Assembly: GCA_001310455.1 (NCBI GenBank)
Contig: BAXG01000016.1
Span: 1-64,000, forward strand
Direction of reading: 5' to 3'
Length of the DNA: 64,000 bases
Source of the DNA: Photobacterium sp. JCM 19050
Lineage (GTDB): Bacteria; Pseudomonadota; Gammaproteobacteria; Enterobacterales; Vibrionaceae
This document shows, piece after piece, positions 19,484 through 28,012 of the stretch. Position 1 is the first letter of the stretch. Each line of letters starts with the position of its first letter. The translations under genes were made by a program, and so were the position numbers. The notes below the pieces were generated by a model that was not told where the DNA came from, searched no databases, and saw only the letters and a program-made list of their open reading frames with translations.

Positions 19484-20182
19484 TCAGGAGGTACGGTTTT
19501 GGTACCGCCTTTCTGGGCGTCCGACTGTTCCGTAGGCTACTTCTGCAGACAGCTCATCGGTGCTGACAAGGAACTCCAGATACCGTCTTGCGGTGGTGCG
19601 GCTGGCCCCTATTTCCTGCCCAACTTCCTCTGCATTCAAGGCGTTAGGATTGGCTTGAAATACCGCCCGAATCTTATCCAGCGTCAGTGCATCGATACCT
19701 TTTGGTAGCCGGGCAATAGCTGTCGTTTGCTGTTGCGAAGGTATAGGTTGGGGAGGGCTTTGCAATAAGCCATCAACGTCGCTTTGGGCCAACGACTGCA
19801 TCTCCTGCAATTTGGCAAGGTGGGCTGAGTAGTTTTGCAAAGAAGATTGCAGGCGCTCAAATACCAGAGGTTTGAGGATGTAATCGAAGATGCCGGAATG
19901 CATGGCAGTACGGAGGGTATCGACTTCTTTTGCTGCGGTTATCAGGATGACATCTGTAGGGCAGTTTTGCGCACGCATTTCCCGGAGAAGCTCAAGCCCG
20001 GTTCCTGTCGGGAATTGGTTGTCGAGAAGCAGCAACTGGGGTTGAAGCACTTCCACCAGATCCCGGACTTCATCAAGCCCATGAGCGATGCCCTGCACTT
20101 CAAATCCGTCGATTCTTTCTACGAATCTGCGTTGAATTTCAGCGATTTGAGGATCGTCCTCTGCAATGACTACGCGAATCAA
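19484..20182 (-). CDS. Two-component response regulator, CitB/DcuR family (orphan)
   Basis: Encodes 232 residues from a TTG start with AGGGA upstream. The receiver domain 1-120 has acidic pocket D9/D10, phosphoacceptor D54 (LLLLDNQFP) and conserved K105 region YILKPL. The C-terminal HTH (~175-225: NAEEVGQEIGASRTTARRYLEFLV) is the DcuR/CitT type that controls transport of C4-dicarboxylates, citrate or similar acids. A Gln/Pro linker separates the domains. The partner histidine kinase normally lies next to it, but none is seen on either side, so the target pathway is unknown. It is divergent from the DUF3047 gene. Confidence 0.85.
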   Translation of the reverse strand: MIRVVIAEDDPQIAEIQRRFVERIDGFEVQGIAHGLDEVRDLVEVLQPQLLLLDNQFPTGTGLELLREMRAQNCPTDVILITAAKEVDTLRTAMHSGIFDYILKPLVFERLQSSLQNYSAHLAKLQEMQSLAQSDVDGLLQSPPQPIPSQQQTTAIARLPKGIDALTLDKIRAVFQANPNALNAEEVGQEIGASRTTARRYLEFLVSTDELSAEVAYGTVGRPERRYQNRTS

Positions 20183-20329
20183 ACTGCTGGTTTCCCTGTT
20201 CAGCTCTCCCGGCTGTGTCTCTGCGAGCCGGGGATATGGTTTTTACAATGTGGTTAATTTTAAGTTGATGTGTCATGTTTTGGGAGAGCAGCAGGAGGTT
20301 TGGCTGCGTAATTCGTTAATGAGGTAGGG

Positions 20330-20961
20330 ATGAAAGCCTTAGTTTGTGCGGTAAGTCTTGTTTTATTGATATCAGGCTCGGTAGTCAGGGCGTCAAGTTC
20401 ACTGGAATTCTCTCCGGAGGAGATGCTGGATTGGACGCACCGTAGCTTGAAAGGAAATTCGCATTATCAATTGCTGGAGAGCGGTGAGGGGATTAAAGCC
20501 TATGCTGACGGTTCTGCATCCGGTTTATTTCGTGAAGATAAAATCGATATTCGCGCGACGCCCTGGCTTTCGTGGCGCTGGAAAGCAGTGAGATTTCCTA
20601 ATGTGGATGATGAAATGGCAAAACCGGGGGATGACTTCGCGCTTCGGCTTTATGTCTTGATCAAAACCGGTTGGACGATGAAAAGTGCCAAAGGGATTGT
20701 GTACGTTTGGTCTTCCCGGGAAACCCGGATGAAGTCTGGCCGAATCCTTACGCGAATGAAAAAATCCAGACTGTCGCCCTGAGGAGCAAATCGGAAACCG
20801 GGCAGTGGAAGGATGAAAAACGTAACCTCCGGGATGACTTTAAGCGCTTTTTGGGGATGGACATCGATAAAGTGGACGTTGTGGCCATTATGACAGATGC
20901 AGACAATGCCAAAAGCCATGCAGAGGGAGAATATGGCCGGTTACTGTTTACTCATGAATAG
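20330..20961 (+). CDS. DUF3047 exported protein (one frameshift)
   Basis: About 211 residues. The ATG at 20330 has GAGGTAGGG. The first ~21 residues form a signal peptide ending VVRA. The body has the DUF3047 hallmarks: ATPWLSWRWKAVRFP, PGDDFALRLYVLIKTGW, VYVWSS and, after one lost base near ~20665-20740, DEVWPNPYANEKIQTVALRS and DKVDVVAIMTDADNAKSHAEGEYGRL. Function is unknown; the fold is predicted beta-sandwich-like and periplasmic. No operon partner follows. Confidence 0.8.
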
Positions 20962-21115
20962 CCAAGTTTACGTGCCAGATATCACAATTTGGTGAATTGA
21001 TTGGACAGCGAATCAGCAGTCGAAACAGGATTTGATCCCGGTTCAAGGTTTAGAGACAAACCCGCCTTATAGTGCAAGTATATTGAATACAGGCTTCTCA
21101 CCCTTGGAGGTAACT

Positions 21116-21361
21116 ATGCCATTTACACCGGATCTGGTTGATGAAATGAACATGCTGGTCAAATTTACCCGCACATCTGAAATGATGTCAGGTATTAAAG
21201 TACACAGCGATGCACATCCGGATATGATTTCTGCAACCAAGCGTTTGTTTGATAAAGGCCTGATTACAGCAACCGACGGCGGCTACCTGACCCCAGTAGG
21301 CATGGAAGCTCTGGAACGCACGAAAGAGACCCTGACCATCATTTCAGGCAGCAATGAATAA
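21116..21361 (+). CDS. TIGR02647 family small conserved protein
   Basis: Encodes 81 residues from ATG 21116 with GGAGG 5 bases upstream; the frame is open to 21032 but that part lacks a start with a ribosome site. The sequence MPFTPDLVDEMNMLVKF...HPDMISATKRLFDKGLIT...GGYLTPVGMEALE is the conserved pattern of TIGR02647, small gammaproteobacterial proteins that look like a winged helix without known partner. Monocistronic with its own terminator. Confidence 0.82.
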   Translation: MPFTPDLVDEMNMLVKFTRTSEMMSGIKVHSDAHPDMISATKRLFDKGLITATDGGYLTPVGMEALERTKETLTIISGSNE

Positions 21362-21380
21362 GCGATAAACGAATACAAAA

Positions 21381-21402
21381 CAGGGCGCTTCATAGCGCCC
21401 TG
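21381..21402. terminator. Bidirectional terminator between convergent genes
   Basis: Nine-base perfect stem CAGGGCGCT/AGCGCCCTG with TCAT loop; T-rich on the + side, and A-rich upstream (AAAA) giving U's on the - side. It serves the TIGR02647 gene and the facing diguanylate cyclase. Confidence 0.85.
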
Positions 21403-21424
21403 TTTACGTTTTGAAGGCTGGGTG

Positions 21425-22662
21425 TTACGCCAGTTCGAGCCGGTTTCTGCCGTTCTCTTTGGCTTTATAAAGGGCTTCGTCAGCCTGCTTCATAACGTCC
21501 TGCGGTGAATTGCCGTGGGTCTGGTCAGCGAGCCCGATACTGATAGTCACTTTGACCGTATTGGATTTTTCAACGGTTCCCCGTTTATCCGCCCCGGCTT
21601 TCCCCTCTTTGCTTCTTTCATCATGGTTACGGATCGCGAGTTCATATTCAGCGATATCCTGGCGAAGTTCGTTGAGGTAGCTTTCACACTGAATGGCTGA
21701 TTTGCCCTTGAACAAGATTGTGAACTCCTCCCCTCCATAACGGTACACCTTGGCACCACCTTCACAACGCTGCATGACAGCTGCGACCAGGCGAAGCACA
21801 TCATCACCCATCTTGTGTCCATAGGTGTCGTTAAACTTCTTAAAGTGGTCGATATCCATCATCGCCAGGGAATAACGCCGCCCGAGGTGTCGCATCTCAT
21901 TTTCCAGTGCCCGGCGGCCTGGTATACCGGTCAGTCCGTCAATAAACGCCAGTTCGTGACTGAACGAAATCATGTTGATACAAAGCAGGATACCGGCCAG
22001 CAGGAACGTCAGCGAAGAGACATGAGCCTGTCAAAGAAGGTGAGGGTGAATGTACATGCAAGCAGGCAAACCAACGCAGATTGGTCGGAACTTCCATTCC
22101 GGCTTAATTGGAACAACGCGGCGATACAGGTGGCTGCCACGCCAAGCAGAACCAACAAAAACGGAAGGGGGCTGACCTGCGGTACAGTATCCAGGTAGCT
22201 TTCCCACAGCCAATTTAAAGAACCTTGCGGAAACTCTTCAATCAGCAGATATGCCCAAAACAGCTGTCCGAGCACCAATGCAAAAAACAGGGCGCCAGAA
22301 CGGGAGAAAAAACGCTTGTCTGGGTAAACAAGGGTGTACAGAACATTCAATGGGAGCAGGAGAGCTAGCAGCGCGTACTCGAGCCGGGTGGTTCCAACGG
22401 ATAGCGGAGTTTGCAAGCGTTCCTGAATGATGGTGTAGGCAACGATCATCAGCACCGCCATCATGCCTGTTCGGTTTTGGTTGAACAACTGGCTCAGCAG
22501 TGCAGCCATGGCGAACAGGTAATACGGCGCGGTCTCGATGATTATCGGCAATTCTGAAGCTTTTTGCGCAGCTTCATCCAGAAAAAAGAATAAAACAGCC
22601 ACTGAAATTACCGGCAAGATACAACGGAATTCTGGACGGCGTATTAAATCAGTAAGATGCAT
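21425..22662 (-). CDS. Membrane-bound diguanylate cyclase (one frameshift)
   Basis: About 412 residues once one base is restored near ~22010. The N-terminal ~230 residues hold about six to seven membrane spans (VISVAVLFFFL, YYLFAMAALL, LLALLLPLNVLYTLV, ALFFALVLGQLFWAYLL, FLLVLLGVAATCIAAL, LACTFTLTFF). The C-terminal GGDEF domain begins at DGLTGIPGRRALE, has the metal/substrate motif DIDHFKKFND and an active-type RYGGEEF. It should make c-di-GMP at the inner membrane in response to an unknown signal. No RxxD inhibitory site is evident. Single-gene unit. Confidence 0.85.
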
Positions 22663-22857
22663 CCGGGTAAGAGTAGGGTCAAGTTAATGATAATTTAATT
22701 AGAGCATATAGTGTTTGCTGCATTTACCCAACAAGTGGGCTGGGAAAATGAACAGAAATCGCCATTTTGTGCGGTTGGTTGGTGATTATTGCCACAACGC
22801 GCAATTCATCAGAAGGTGTAAGTCATACATTTTATGGGGAATCTGCAAAAATCTACG

Positions 22858-22863
22858 TATAAT
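22858..22863 (+). promoter_or_regulatory. Candidate -10 element for the yeiH-like gene
   Basis: A perfect TATAAT lies 31 bases before the chosen start codon. No good -35 hexamer stands 16-18 bases upstream, so activation by a regulator is possible. The gene has almost no Shine-Dalgarno sequence. Confidence 0.5.
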
Positions 22864-22893
22864 GCGCACTCAATTTTTTATTATTCCTTTGTT

Positions 22894-23832
22894 ATGTTGT
22901 CCTCCATCCGTACCCTGACACTCAAGCACTGGCTCACTTTTCTGATTGCTGCGTTGTGTTTCTCTCCCCTTATCAGTTCACCGGTTGCACTGGTGCTCGG
23001 TTTTTTACTGGCGACTGCGAATTTACTTCCTCACGGTTTTAACCCTGCGGCTCTGACCAAAAAGCTTCTGGCGTGGTCGATAGTTGGTTTAGGGTTTGGA
23101 ATTCACCTCAATGAGGCAGTGGAAGCGAGTAAGCAGGGCTTGGGACTTATCATAGTCTCAATATTTGCAACGTTGATTCTGGGTACGTTGCTTACCCGAA
23201 TGCTAGGTATTGAAAAGAAGACCGGTCACCTGATTGCATCGGGTACAGCAATTTGTGGGGGAAGTGCCATTGCAGCGGTCGCCCCTGCCATCAATGCCAA
23301 GGATGAACAAATCTCGCTGGCACTGGCAACGGTGTTTGTTTTGAATTCCGTGGCGCTGTTTATTTTCCCCGCGATTGGGCACTTACTGGACATGAGCCAA
23401 CACGCATTCGGTACATGGGCAGCCATTGCAATCCATGATACGTCTTCTGTTGTGGGTGCTGCCGGCGCTTATGGTGATGAAGCGTTGAAAACAGCAACGA
23501 CACTGAAACTGGCCCGAGCGTTGTGGATTATTCCGGTGGCATTTATCAGCGCATTGATGTTTAAAGGGAATTCAAAGGCGATTTCCGTGCCTTCCTTTAT
23601 CATTTTCTACTGCATAGCGATTGCTGTTGCTCACTTCCTGCCGCAGTTTCAACCGGTCTACAACACCCTGTTTATGCTTTCGAAGCGTATGCTGGTGGTA
23701 TGCCTTTTCTTGATTGGTTGCAGTATAACCCTGAGTAAACTCAAGAATGCAGGCCCCAAGCCTTTGCTGTTGGGTATGATGCTATGGCTGGCTATTGGTG
23801 GCGGGTCCTTGGCGTATATTGAGATGGCTTAG
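22894..23832 (+). CDS. YeiH/UPF0324 family membrane transporter (putative sulfate exporter family)
   Basis: Encodes 312 residues. ATG 22894 is preferred because it falls after the TATAAT at 22858 and the protein then starts [13 protein letters not shown], as in relatives; upstream residues would precede the promoter. About ten membrane helices are visible. Family motifs: [50 protein letters not shown] and [12 protein letters not shown]. The family (TIGR00698) is proposed to export sulfate or related anions, but substrates are mostly unproven. The E. coli homologue is next to LysR-type yeiE; no such regulator is adjacent here. Confidence 0.88.
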   Translation: MLSSIRTLTLKHWLTFLIAALCFSPLISSPVALVLGFLLATANLLPHGFNPAALTKKLLAWSIVGLGFGIHLNEAVEASKQGLGLIIVSIFATLILGTLLTRMLGIEKKTGHLIASGTAICGGSAIAAVAPAINAKDEQISLALATVFVLNSVALFIFPAIGHLLDMSQHAFGTWAAIAIHDTSSVVGAAGAYGDEALKTATTLKLARALWIIPVAFISALMFKGNSKAISVPSFIIFYCIAIAVAHFLPQFQPVYNTLFMLSKRMLVVCLFLIGCSITLSKLKNAGPKPLLLGMMLWLAIGGGSLAYIEMA

Positions 23833-24013
23833 CCTGGCAACTTCCTCCTGCGGATGTGTTTTTTCTTTGAATTTTGGTTGGTTCAGAAATCTTCAGCCAG
23901 GCAACGATGGCGACGATAGCAAAAGCGGTGAGATCGGCGATGGCGCTGATAAGGCCGTCTTGGGTGAGGGAAAATCCCAGAAGCGCCAGAACTGCAAATA
24001 TCCAGATTTTCAT
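23792..24013 (-). CDS. Small predicted membrane protein
   Basis: Encodes 73 residues, antisense and overlapping the last 41 bases of the yeiH-like gene. Residues 1-42 are strongly hydrophobic with two possible membrane segments ([14 protein letters not shown] and [13 protein letters not shown]) split by a short polar turn. The tail is basic. AGGAT lies 8 bases before ATG. The hydrophobic pattern would be unusual for a random ORF, but the overlapping tail (past ~residue 55) is of doubtful reality, and a lost base could have hidden an earlier stop. Function unknown. Confidence 0.45.
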   Translation of the reverse strand: MKIWIFAVLALLGFSLTQDGLISAIADLTAFAIVAIVAWLKISEPTKIQRKNTSAGGSCQAKPSQYTPRTRHQ

Positions 24014-24155
24014 TGGGGCATCCTGCTCAAACGAACGTCTGGGTATTATCTGTTCAGATCATATAACCGAAAAATACGTATTCCCTCTATAAAAGACGCT
24101 TGGGTTATTAGCGCGGTAAATCGGCAGTTACCAAATACAGATTTCAGGTACAAAA

Positions 24156-24175
24156 AACGGGCCACGAGGCCCGTT
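24156..24175 (-). terminator. Terminator of the yeeN-like gene
   Basis: Eight-base stem AACGGGCC/GGCCCGTT with an ACGA loop; on the minus strand it is followed by a T-run (the A-run at 24152-24157). Confidence 0.85.
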
Positions 24176-24201
24176 TCTGTTACGCGATATGCCGCTGAAG
24201 A

Positions 24202-24927
24202 TTACTCTTCTGGCAGTTCTGCGTTGTGGTATACGTTTTGTACGTCGTCGCAATCGTTCAGGGCGTCCAGGAACTTCTCGAAAGAAGCCACGTCGTCACC
24301 AGTGAGCTCAGTGTTGGTCTGAGGAACGAAAGTGATTTCTTCAACGTCCAGAGTAACTTCAGGCATGCTTTCAGCCAGCGCATTCTTCACTTTGAAGAAT
24401 TCAGTGTGAGGGGCGAATACAGTGATGATACCGTCTTCGAGCTCGATGTCTGCAACGTCACAGTCAGCCATCATCAGGTTTTCCAGTACGGCTTCTTCAT
24501 CTTCGCCTTTGAACTGGAATACAGCCTGGTGATCAAACATGTGAGATACCGCGCCAGGGCCACCGATCTTAGCGTTGTTTTTCACGAAGCACTGACGCAC
24601 GTCCATGAAAGTACGGTTGTTGTTGTCTGTCAGACAGTCAACAATTACTGAGCAACCACCAGGACCGAAACCTTCGTAACGTGCTACTTCATAGTTTTCG
24701 CCGCCACCGCCATTGGCTTTGTCGAGGGCTTTATCAATTACGTGGCTAGGCACTTGGTCTTTCTTGGCTTTTTCAATCAAACGGCGCAGAGACAGGTTGG
24801 TATCTGGGTCAGTACCACCGTTTTTTGCAACAACGTAGATTTCTTTACCGTATTTGGAATAAACCTTGATTTTGGCGCCTTGTGTTTTCGCCATTGAAGC
24901 TTTACGAACTTCGAAACTGCGTCCCAT
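24202..24927 (-). CDS. yeeN: YebC/PmpR family protein, YeeN type
   Basis: Encodes 241 residues. The conserved [15 protein letters not shown]...[21 protein letters not shown] start, the [21 protein letters not shown] motif and the [13 protein letters not shown] end identify the family. The details (MGR..., YSKYGKEIY) fit the YeeN subgroup rather than canonical YebC, which sits in the ruvC operon. Members were described as DNA-binding transcriptional regulators and more recently as translation factors that help ribosomes at proline stretches; which applies here is unknown. Cytoplasmic, single gene. Confidence 0.9.
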   Translation of the reverse strand: MGRSFEVRKASMAKTQGAKIKVYSKYGKEIYVVAKNGGTDPDTNLSLRRLIEKAKKDQVPSHVIDKALDKANGGGGENYEVARYEGFGPGGCSVIVDCLTDNNNRTFMDVRQCFVKNNAKIGGPGAVSHMFDHQAVFQFKGEDEEAVLENLMMADCDVADIELEDGIITVFAPHTEFFKVKNALAESMPEVTLDVEEITFVPQTNTELTGDDVASFEKFLDALNDCDDVQNVYHNAELPEE

Positions 24928-25298
24928 GGGGAGTCACTCTCTTCAATTTGTATTGTTGACAGATTGGGTCGGATTCTACCAGTTGGCGGGTGTTCAAGGC
25001 TAGTCACTCAGATCAATTTAACGTTCCACAGTGGCTATTTGAATGACAAATAGGGTGTGAAAATCGCATTGAAATGAGATTTGGCTGAAAAAAGAGCAAC
25101 TTTTCAAGCTGCGACAGCAATTTCTGGCTTCCGGTTACCTGGATACTGATATCCCGTGCCCGTTTTTGGATGGCAGTAATTTGATTTACGGGCATTCTTC
25201 AAAGACAGACATCGCCAGGGGATATGTACGCCTACAGTTAATAGGTTCAAGGCAGGGGAGTATTGAACAACCTGGTTTCTGATTCTGAGGAGATTCTC
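24928..25298. other. Intergenic region between yeeN and the unknown cassette
   Basis: 371 bases. AT-rich in the first 170 bases, then mixed. It should hold the promoters of the divergent yeeN gene and of the cassette starting at 25299. A 60-codon minus-strand ORF (25013-25195) has no convincing features. I see no RNA gene, repeat or clear promoter pair. Confidence 0.4.
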
Positions 25299-25895
25299 AT
25301 GCCTTCCATACAGGACGTGGCTGATCAGATAAATGCCCGACTTGATCAGATTAATACCTATACGAACAACACGGCCCAGAATACGGCGGATATCCATACT
25401 GTAAATACCCAGATTCACGCAGAGCTTCAGCAGGCCAATAACCGCCTTTTCCAGATTGAACATACTATGGCAACGGGCTTTGCCAATGTATCCCAAGGCA
25501 TTCATGCACTGTTGACCGTACAGTTGGCCGCACTTGACCTGCTTGACCATAACCGCAAGCAGAACGACAATATCATTTGCGAGCTCGTCAACGGTAACGA
25601 ATTGCTTTGTAAGATCATGCGCAAACTCGGAACGCAGGTAGAGCTGAGTCACGCAGCCCTTGAATCGGCACTGCGTGTTGAAGGTATTGTCGAGCGTGTA
25701 AACCCCGGTGAAGCTGCCGATTACGACCGAAACCTCGACCTCCATATTAAAATTGAGGAATGTTGCCCGGATGAACCGGACCGGCCGGAGCCTTGCCCGC
25801 GGGTCTGTGACAGCCCGGATTATGACCCCCGAATTACCCTGGATTTTAAGTGGCAGCCATTGCCGACACCGCAGCGCCCAAAACCGGAGGGCTAG
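25299..25895 (+). CDS. Coiled-coil protein with Cys-rich tail, first gene of an unknown four-gene cassette
   Basis: Encodes 198 residues. ATG 25299 (GAGGAG 6-7 bases upstream) is preferred over a TTG at 25263. Residues ~1-95 form a long amphipathic helix with Asn/Gln-rich heptads (QINARLDQINTYTNNTAQNT...IHAELQQANNRLFQIEH), then FANVSQGIHALLTVQLAALDLL. A distinctive QNDNIICELVNGNELLCKIM block follows. The tail holds ECCPDEPDRPEPCPRVC and is Pro-rich. No signal peptide or membrane helix. The coiled coil suggests a scaffold or adaptor for the proteins encoded next, from which it is only 3 bases away. No known function. Confidence 0.7.
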   Translation: MPSIQDVADQINARLDQINTYTNNTAQNTADIHTVNTQIHAELQQANNRLFQIEHTMATGFANVSQGIHALLTVQLAALDLLDHNRKQNDNIICELVNGNELLCKIMRKLGTQVELSHAALESALRVEGIVERVNPGEAADYDRNLDLHIKIEECCPDEPDRPEPCPRVCDSPDYDPRITLDFKWQPLPTPQRPKPEG

Positions 25896-25898
25896 CCT

Positions 25899-27179
25899 AT
25901 GGCGATGTTTATCCTTGATGACGCCACCGGCATCGGTTCGGACGACGTAGATTCACTGGCCGCGTTTGTGGATTTGGTCATTATTGCCAATGACGACGGA
26001 GTCGGGCTGGATGACCCGGCCGGAGGGATGCAACAGGTAACTTACAGCCGGACTGAAAATGGTGCCCCTCAGGTGCGTCTGGATACGCTGGTAAATACTG
26101 ACTTCTCACCGGATTATGGTGGTGGTGCTGCCAATGTCGATACTATTGTCATTGCCGGATTGTCTGGTTTTACACTGGATGACGGGACATCGTTTGCCAA
26201 CAACGGGACAGCTCTTCCCCCAGCCAGCAGTGGACTGCCGGGTGCAACGTTGAACACCACAGAAAACTGCCTGGTGATCTACGACACGCAGCAGAACATT
26301 TGCGTCGCCCGGGACGGCACTAACGGAACTATCGACTTGCCTATTTCCAACCCGGTGGTGCTGTACCATGAACTGTCCCATGCTTTCCGGATTGTTAACA
26401 ACACCTTGTTGAACCTGACCGCGGGTTGTAACCCTTCGTCACCGGAAGAAAACGCCGCTATCACTGACGAAAATGACATGCGAACCCAGATTGCCAACCG
26501 GCAAGGGGAAACCCCGGTATTGCGGGACCCCGGCATTCATTGTGGTTCAGTCGGGTGCAGTTCCGGTGGCTGCTGTATTATCGCGACCGTTGCATCCAAA
26601 TCATTGAGTTCAGAACAGGTTCAGTACCTGCGCGGTGTGCGGGATCATTTTGTGCGCAGCACCGAGGTTGGATTTGCCTTTTTTGAACGTTTTTTCCATG
26701 ACTACTATGCGTTTTCACCACAGGTCTGCACTATCATGGCTGGCCATCCCAATGTGGGTGACCATTTACTTGAGGGTTACATCAACCCGCTGCTCGATTT
26801 CTGGAAGATGATGATTGAGCGGTCCAGTGAGAGTTTCCAAACCGGAAGCCTTGGAGCGCTGTTTTCCCAAATGCATCCAGACAGGGACGCGGCGAAAGCC
26901 CGGCTCAAAGCGCTGAAAAAGACCGAATCCTATTGGTCTCCCGGCAATGCCTTTAACCCGCTGGTACCCAGCAAATTAATTAAGCTCCTTAAAGATCACG
27001 CCTGGCGCAGTGAACATATCCAATGGGCGCTGATTCGCCCCGTGCGTATTTACTATGACCTGCTGGAGGCATGGCTTTCAGGCGCTGACACTGACGAGCT
27101 CGATTGCCTTTTTGAACTTAAACTGTCTGAATGGGTGCCGGATGTGCACTTAGCGAGGTTTGGGCATCGTTGCCGGTGA
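25899..27179 (+). CDS. Predicted HExxH metallopeptidase-like protein with internal CFI-box domain
   Basis: Encodes 426 residues. Residues 1-150 are acidic, Asp/Gly-rich, beta-like. At 153-165 is VVLYHELSHAFRI: H157 and H161 would bind zinc, E158 would be catalytic. EEN at 183-185 followed by DENDMRTQIANRQG gives a plausible third ligand, in the manner of M91-type (NleD-like) peptidases. Cys-rich CGSVGCSSGGCC comes next, then a CFI-box-like domain at ~225-275 (CCIIATVASKSL...LRGVRDHFVRS...FFHDYYAFSP). The C-terminal 150 residues are helical. No signal peptide is seen. Activity, substrate and delivery are unknown; the genes on both sides appear co-translated with it (3-base gap upstream, GTGA overlap downstream). 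Confidence 0.72.
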   Translation: MAMFILDDATGIGSDDVDSLAAFVDLVIIANDDGVGLDDPAGGMQQVTYSRTENGAPQVRLDTLVNTDFSPDYGGGAANVDTIVIAGLSGFTLDDGTSFANNGTALPPASSGLPGATLNTTENCLVIYDTQQNICVARDGTNGTIDLPISNPVVLYHELSHAFRIVNNTLLNLTAGCNPSSPEENAAITDENDMRTQIANRQGETPVLRDPGIHCGSVGCSSGGCCIIATVASKSLSSEQVQYLRGVRDHFVRSTEVGFAFFERFFHDYYAFSPQVCTIMAGHPNVGDHLLEGYINPLLDFWKMMIERSSESFQTGSLGALFSQMHPDRDAAKARLKALKKTESYWSPGNAFNPLVPSKLIKLLKDHAWRSEHIQWALIRPVRIYYDLLEAWLSGADTDELDCLFELKLSEWVPDVHLARFGHRCR

Positions 27180-27334
27180 GAAACCTTGAGCGGGAATTGG
27201 CTTTTTGTGAAACGGCATTGCTGAAATCTGATCACAACAGGCAGCGTTTTTATAACCGTTTAAAGCAGAAATTCGCTGATATTACCGCCGTGAACCGGGT
27301 GCTGGATGACAGACCTAGTGCGGGACTGGCCTGA
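27176..27334 (+). CDS. Small helical protein of the unknown cassette
   Basis: Encodes 52 residues from a GTG start that overlaps the preceding TGA (GTGA), so it is probably made by translational coupling. The sequence VRNLERELAFCETALLK...RFYNRLKQKFADITAVNRVLD is amphipathic and helical with alternating charges. No known family. An upstream in-frame start at 27131 would lie deep in the preceding gene and is less likely. Confidence 0.5.
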   Translation: MRNLERELAFCETALLKSDHNRQRFYNRLKQKFADITAVNRVLDDRPSAGLA

Positions 27335-27352
27335 GCGTAAAGGAGGCTGATT

Positions 27353-27855
27353 ATGGCTGAAAAGAGCAAAGCCGGGATATGAAAGCGGATATCAAAAAGG
27401 TTGCGCAGTCTGGCGGTGTCCTGAAAGTGAAGATTCGGCTTTCTAACAAGGCAGGCCGGGCACAGCATTATATCTCGGATGTACGTGCAACCCGGTATGA
27501 CCCGGCCACACGGACGCTGACCCTTTGCATGTCTGACGAGGGCAGGGAAGTGGTGCCCGGCGCCATTGCAAAACTGCCTGTTTTTCGCTTTGTGGACCCC
27601 AACAGCGATGCAGAATTTGAGCTGGAAATTCCGGACCGCATCGTCAAATTGAAGCGAAACATTCCTGATGGAGGGCTGGCATTTGAAACACACCAACTTT
27701 CCGATGCGGAATCTATTAACGTAGAGGTTGCCTGGGCGGATGTTCCCTATTACCCGGATACCCGGCAAAAATCTGATGACAGCAGGATGCCCGCCGCGCG
27801 CTGGGAACAGCACAAAGCCAGGGCATTTAAGAAGTTGAAACTAGGTGCCGGTTAG
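27353..27855 (+). CDS. Beta-rich protein of the unknown cassette (one frameshift)
   Basis: About 167 residues. The ATG at 27353 has a very strong AAAGGAGG site; after MAEKSKAG the frame meets TGA, and restoring one base near ~27377 joins it to MKADIKKVAQSGGVLKVKIRLSN. The body alternates strands (VLKVKIRLS, LTLCMSDEGREVVPGAI, AEFELEIPDRIVKL, INVEVAWADVPYYP), suggesting a beta-sandwich, and ends in a basic helix. No signal peptide, no recognised family. Last gene of the cassette, followed by a good terminator. Confidence 0.6.
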
Positions 27856-27885
27856 CTTGGTATTCCCGAATTTCGGTACTGTACT

Positions 27886-27912
27886 AAACAGCCTCGAAGG
27901 AGGCTGTTTTTT
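27886..27912 (+). terminator. Terminator of the unknown cassette
   Basis: Ten-base perfect stem AAACAGCCTC/GAGGCTGTTT with a GAAG loop and a T-run, 30 bases after the last stop. Confidence 0.92.
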
Positions 27913-28012
27913 TACATTCTTTCCTTGGGGGACATAATTCCAGTCTGAGAATTCACTTATCATACAAAAACACCACTGAGATAATACTCCCTGTCAACGA
28001 TAAGGGGGGACA

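Noticed and set aside
25013-25195. 60-codon minus-strand ORF before the unknown cassette
   Set aside because: No ribosome site or motif; lies in the divergent promoter region.
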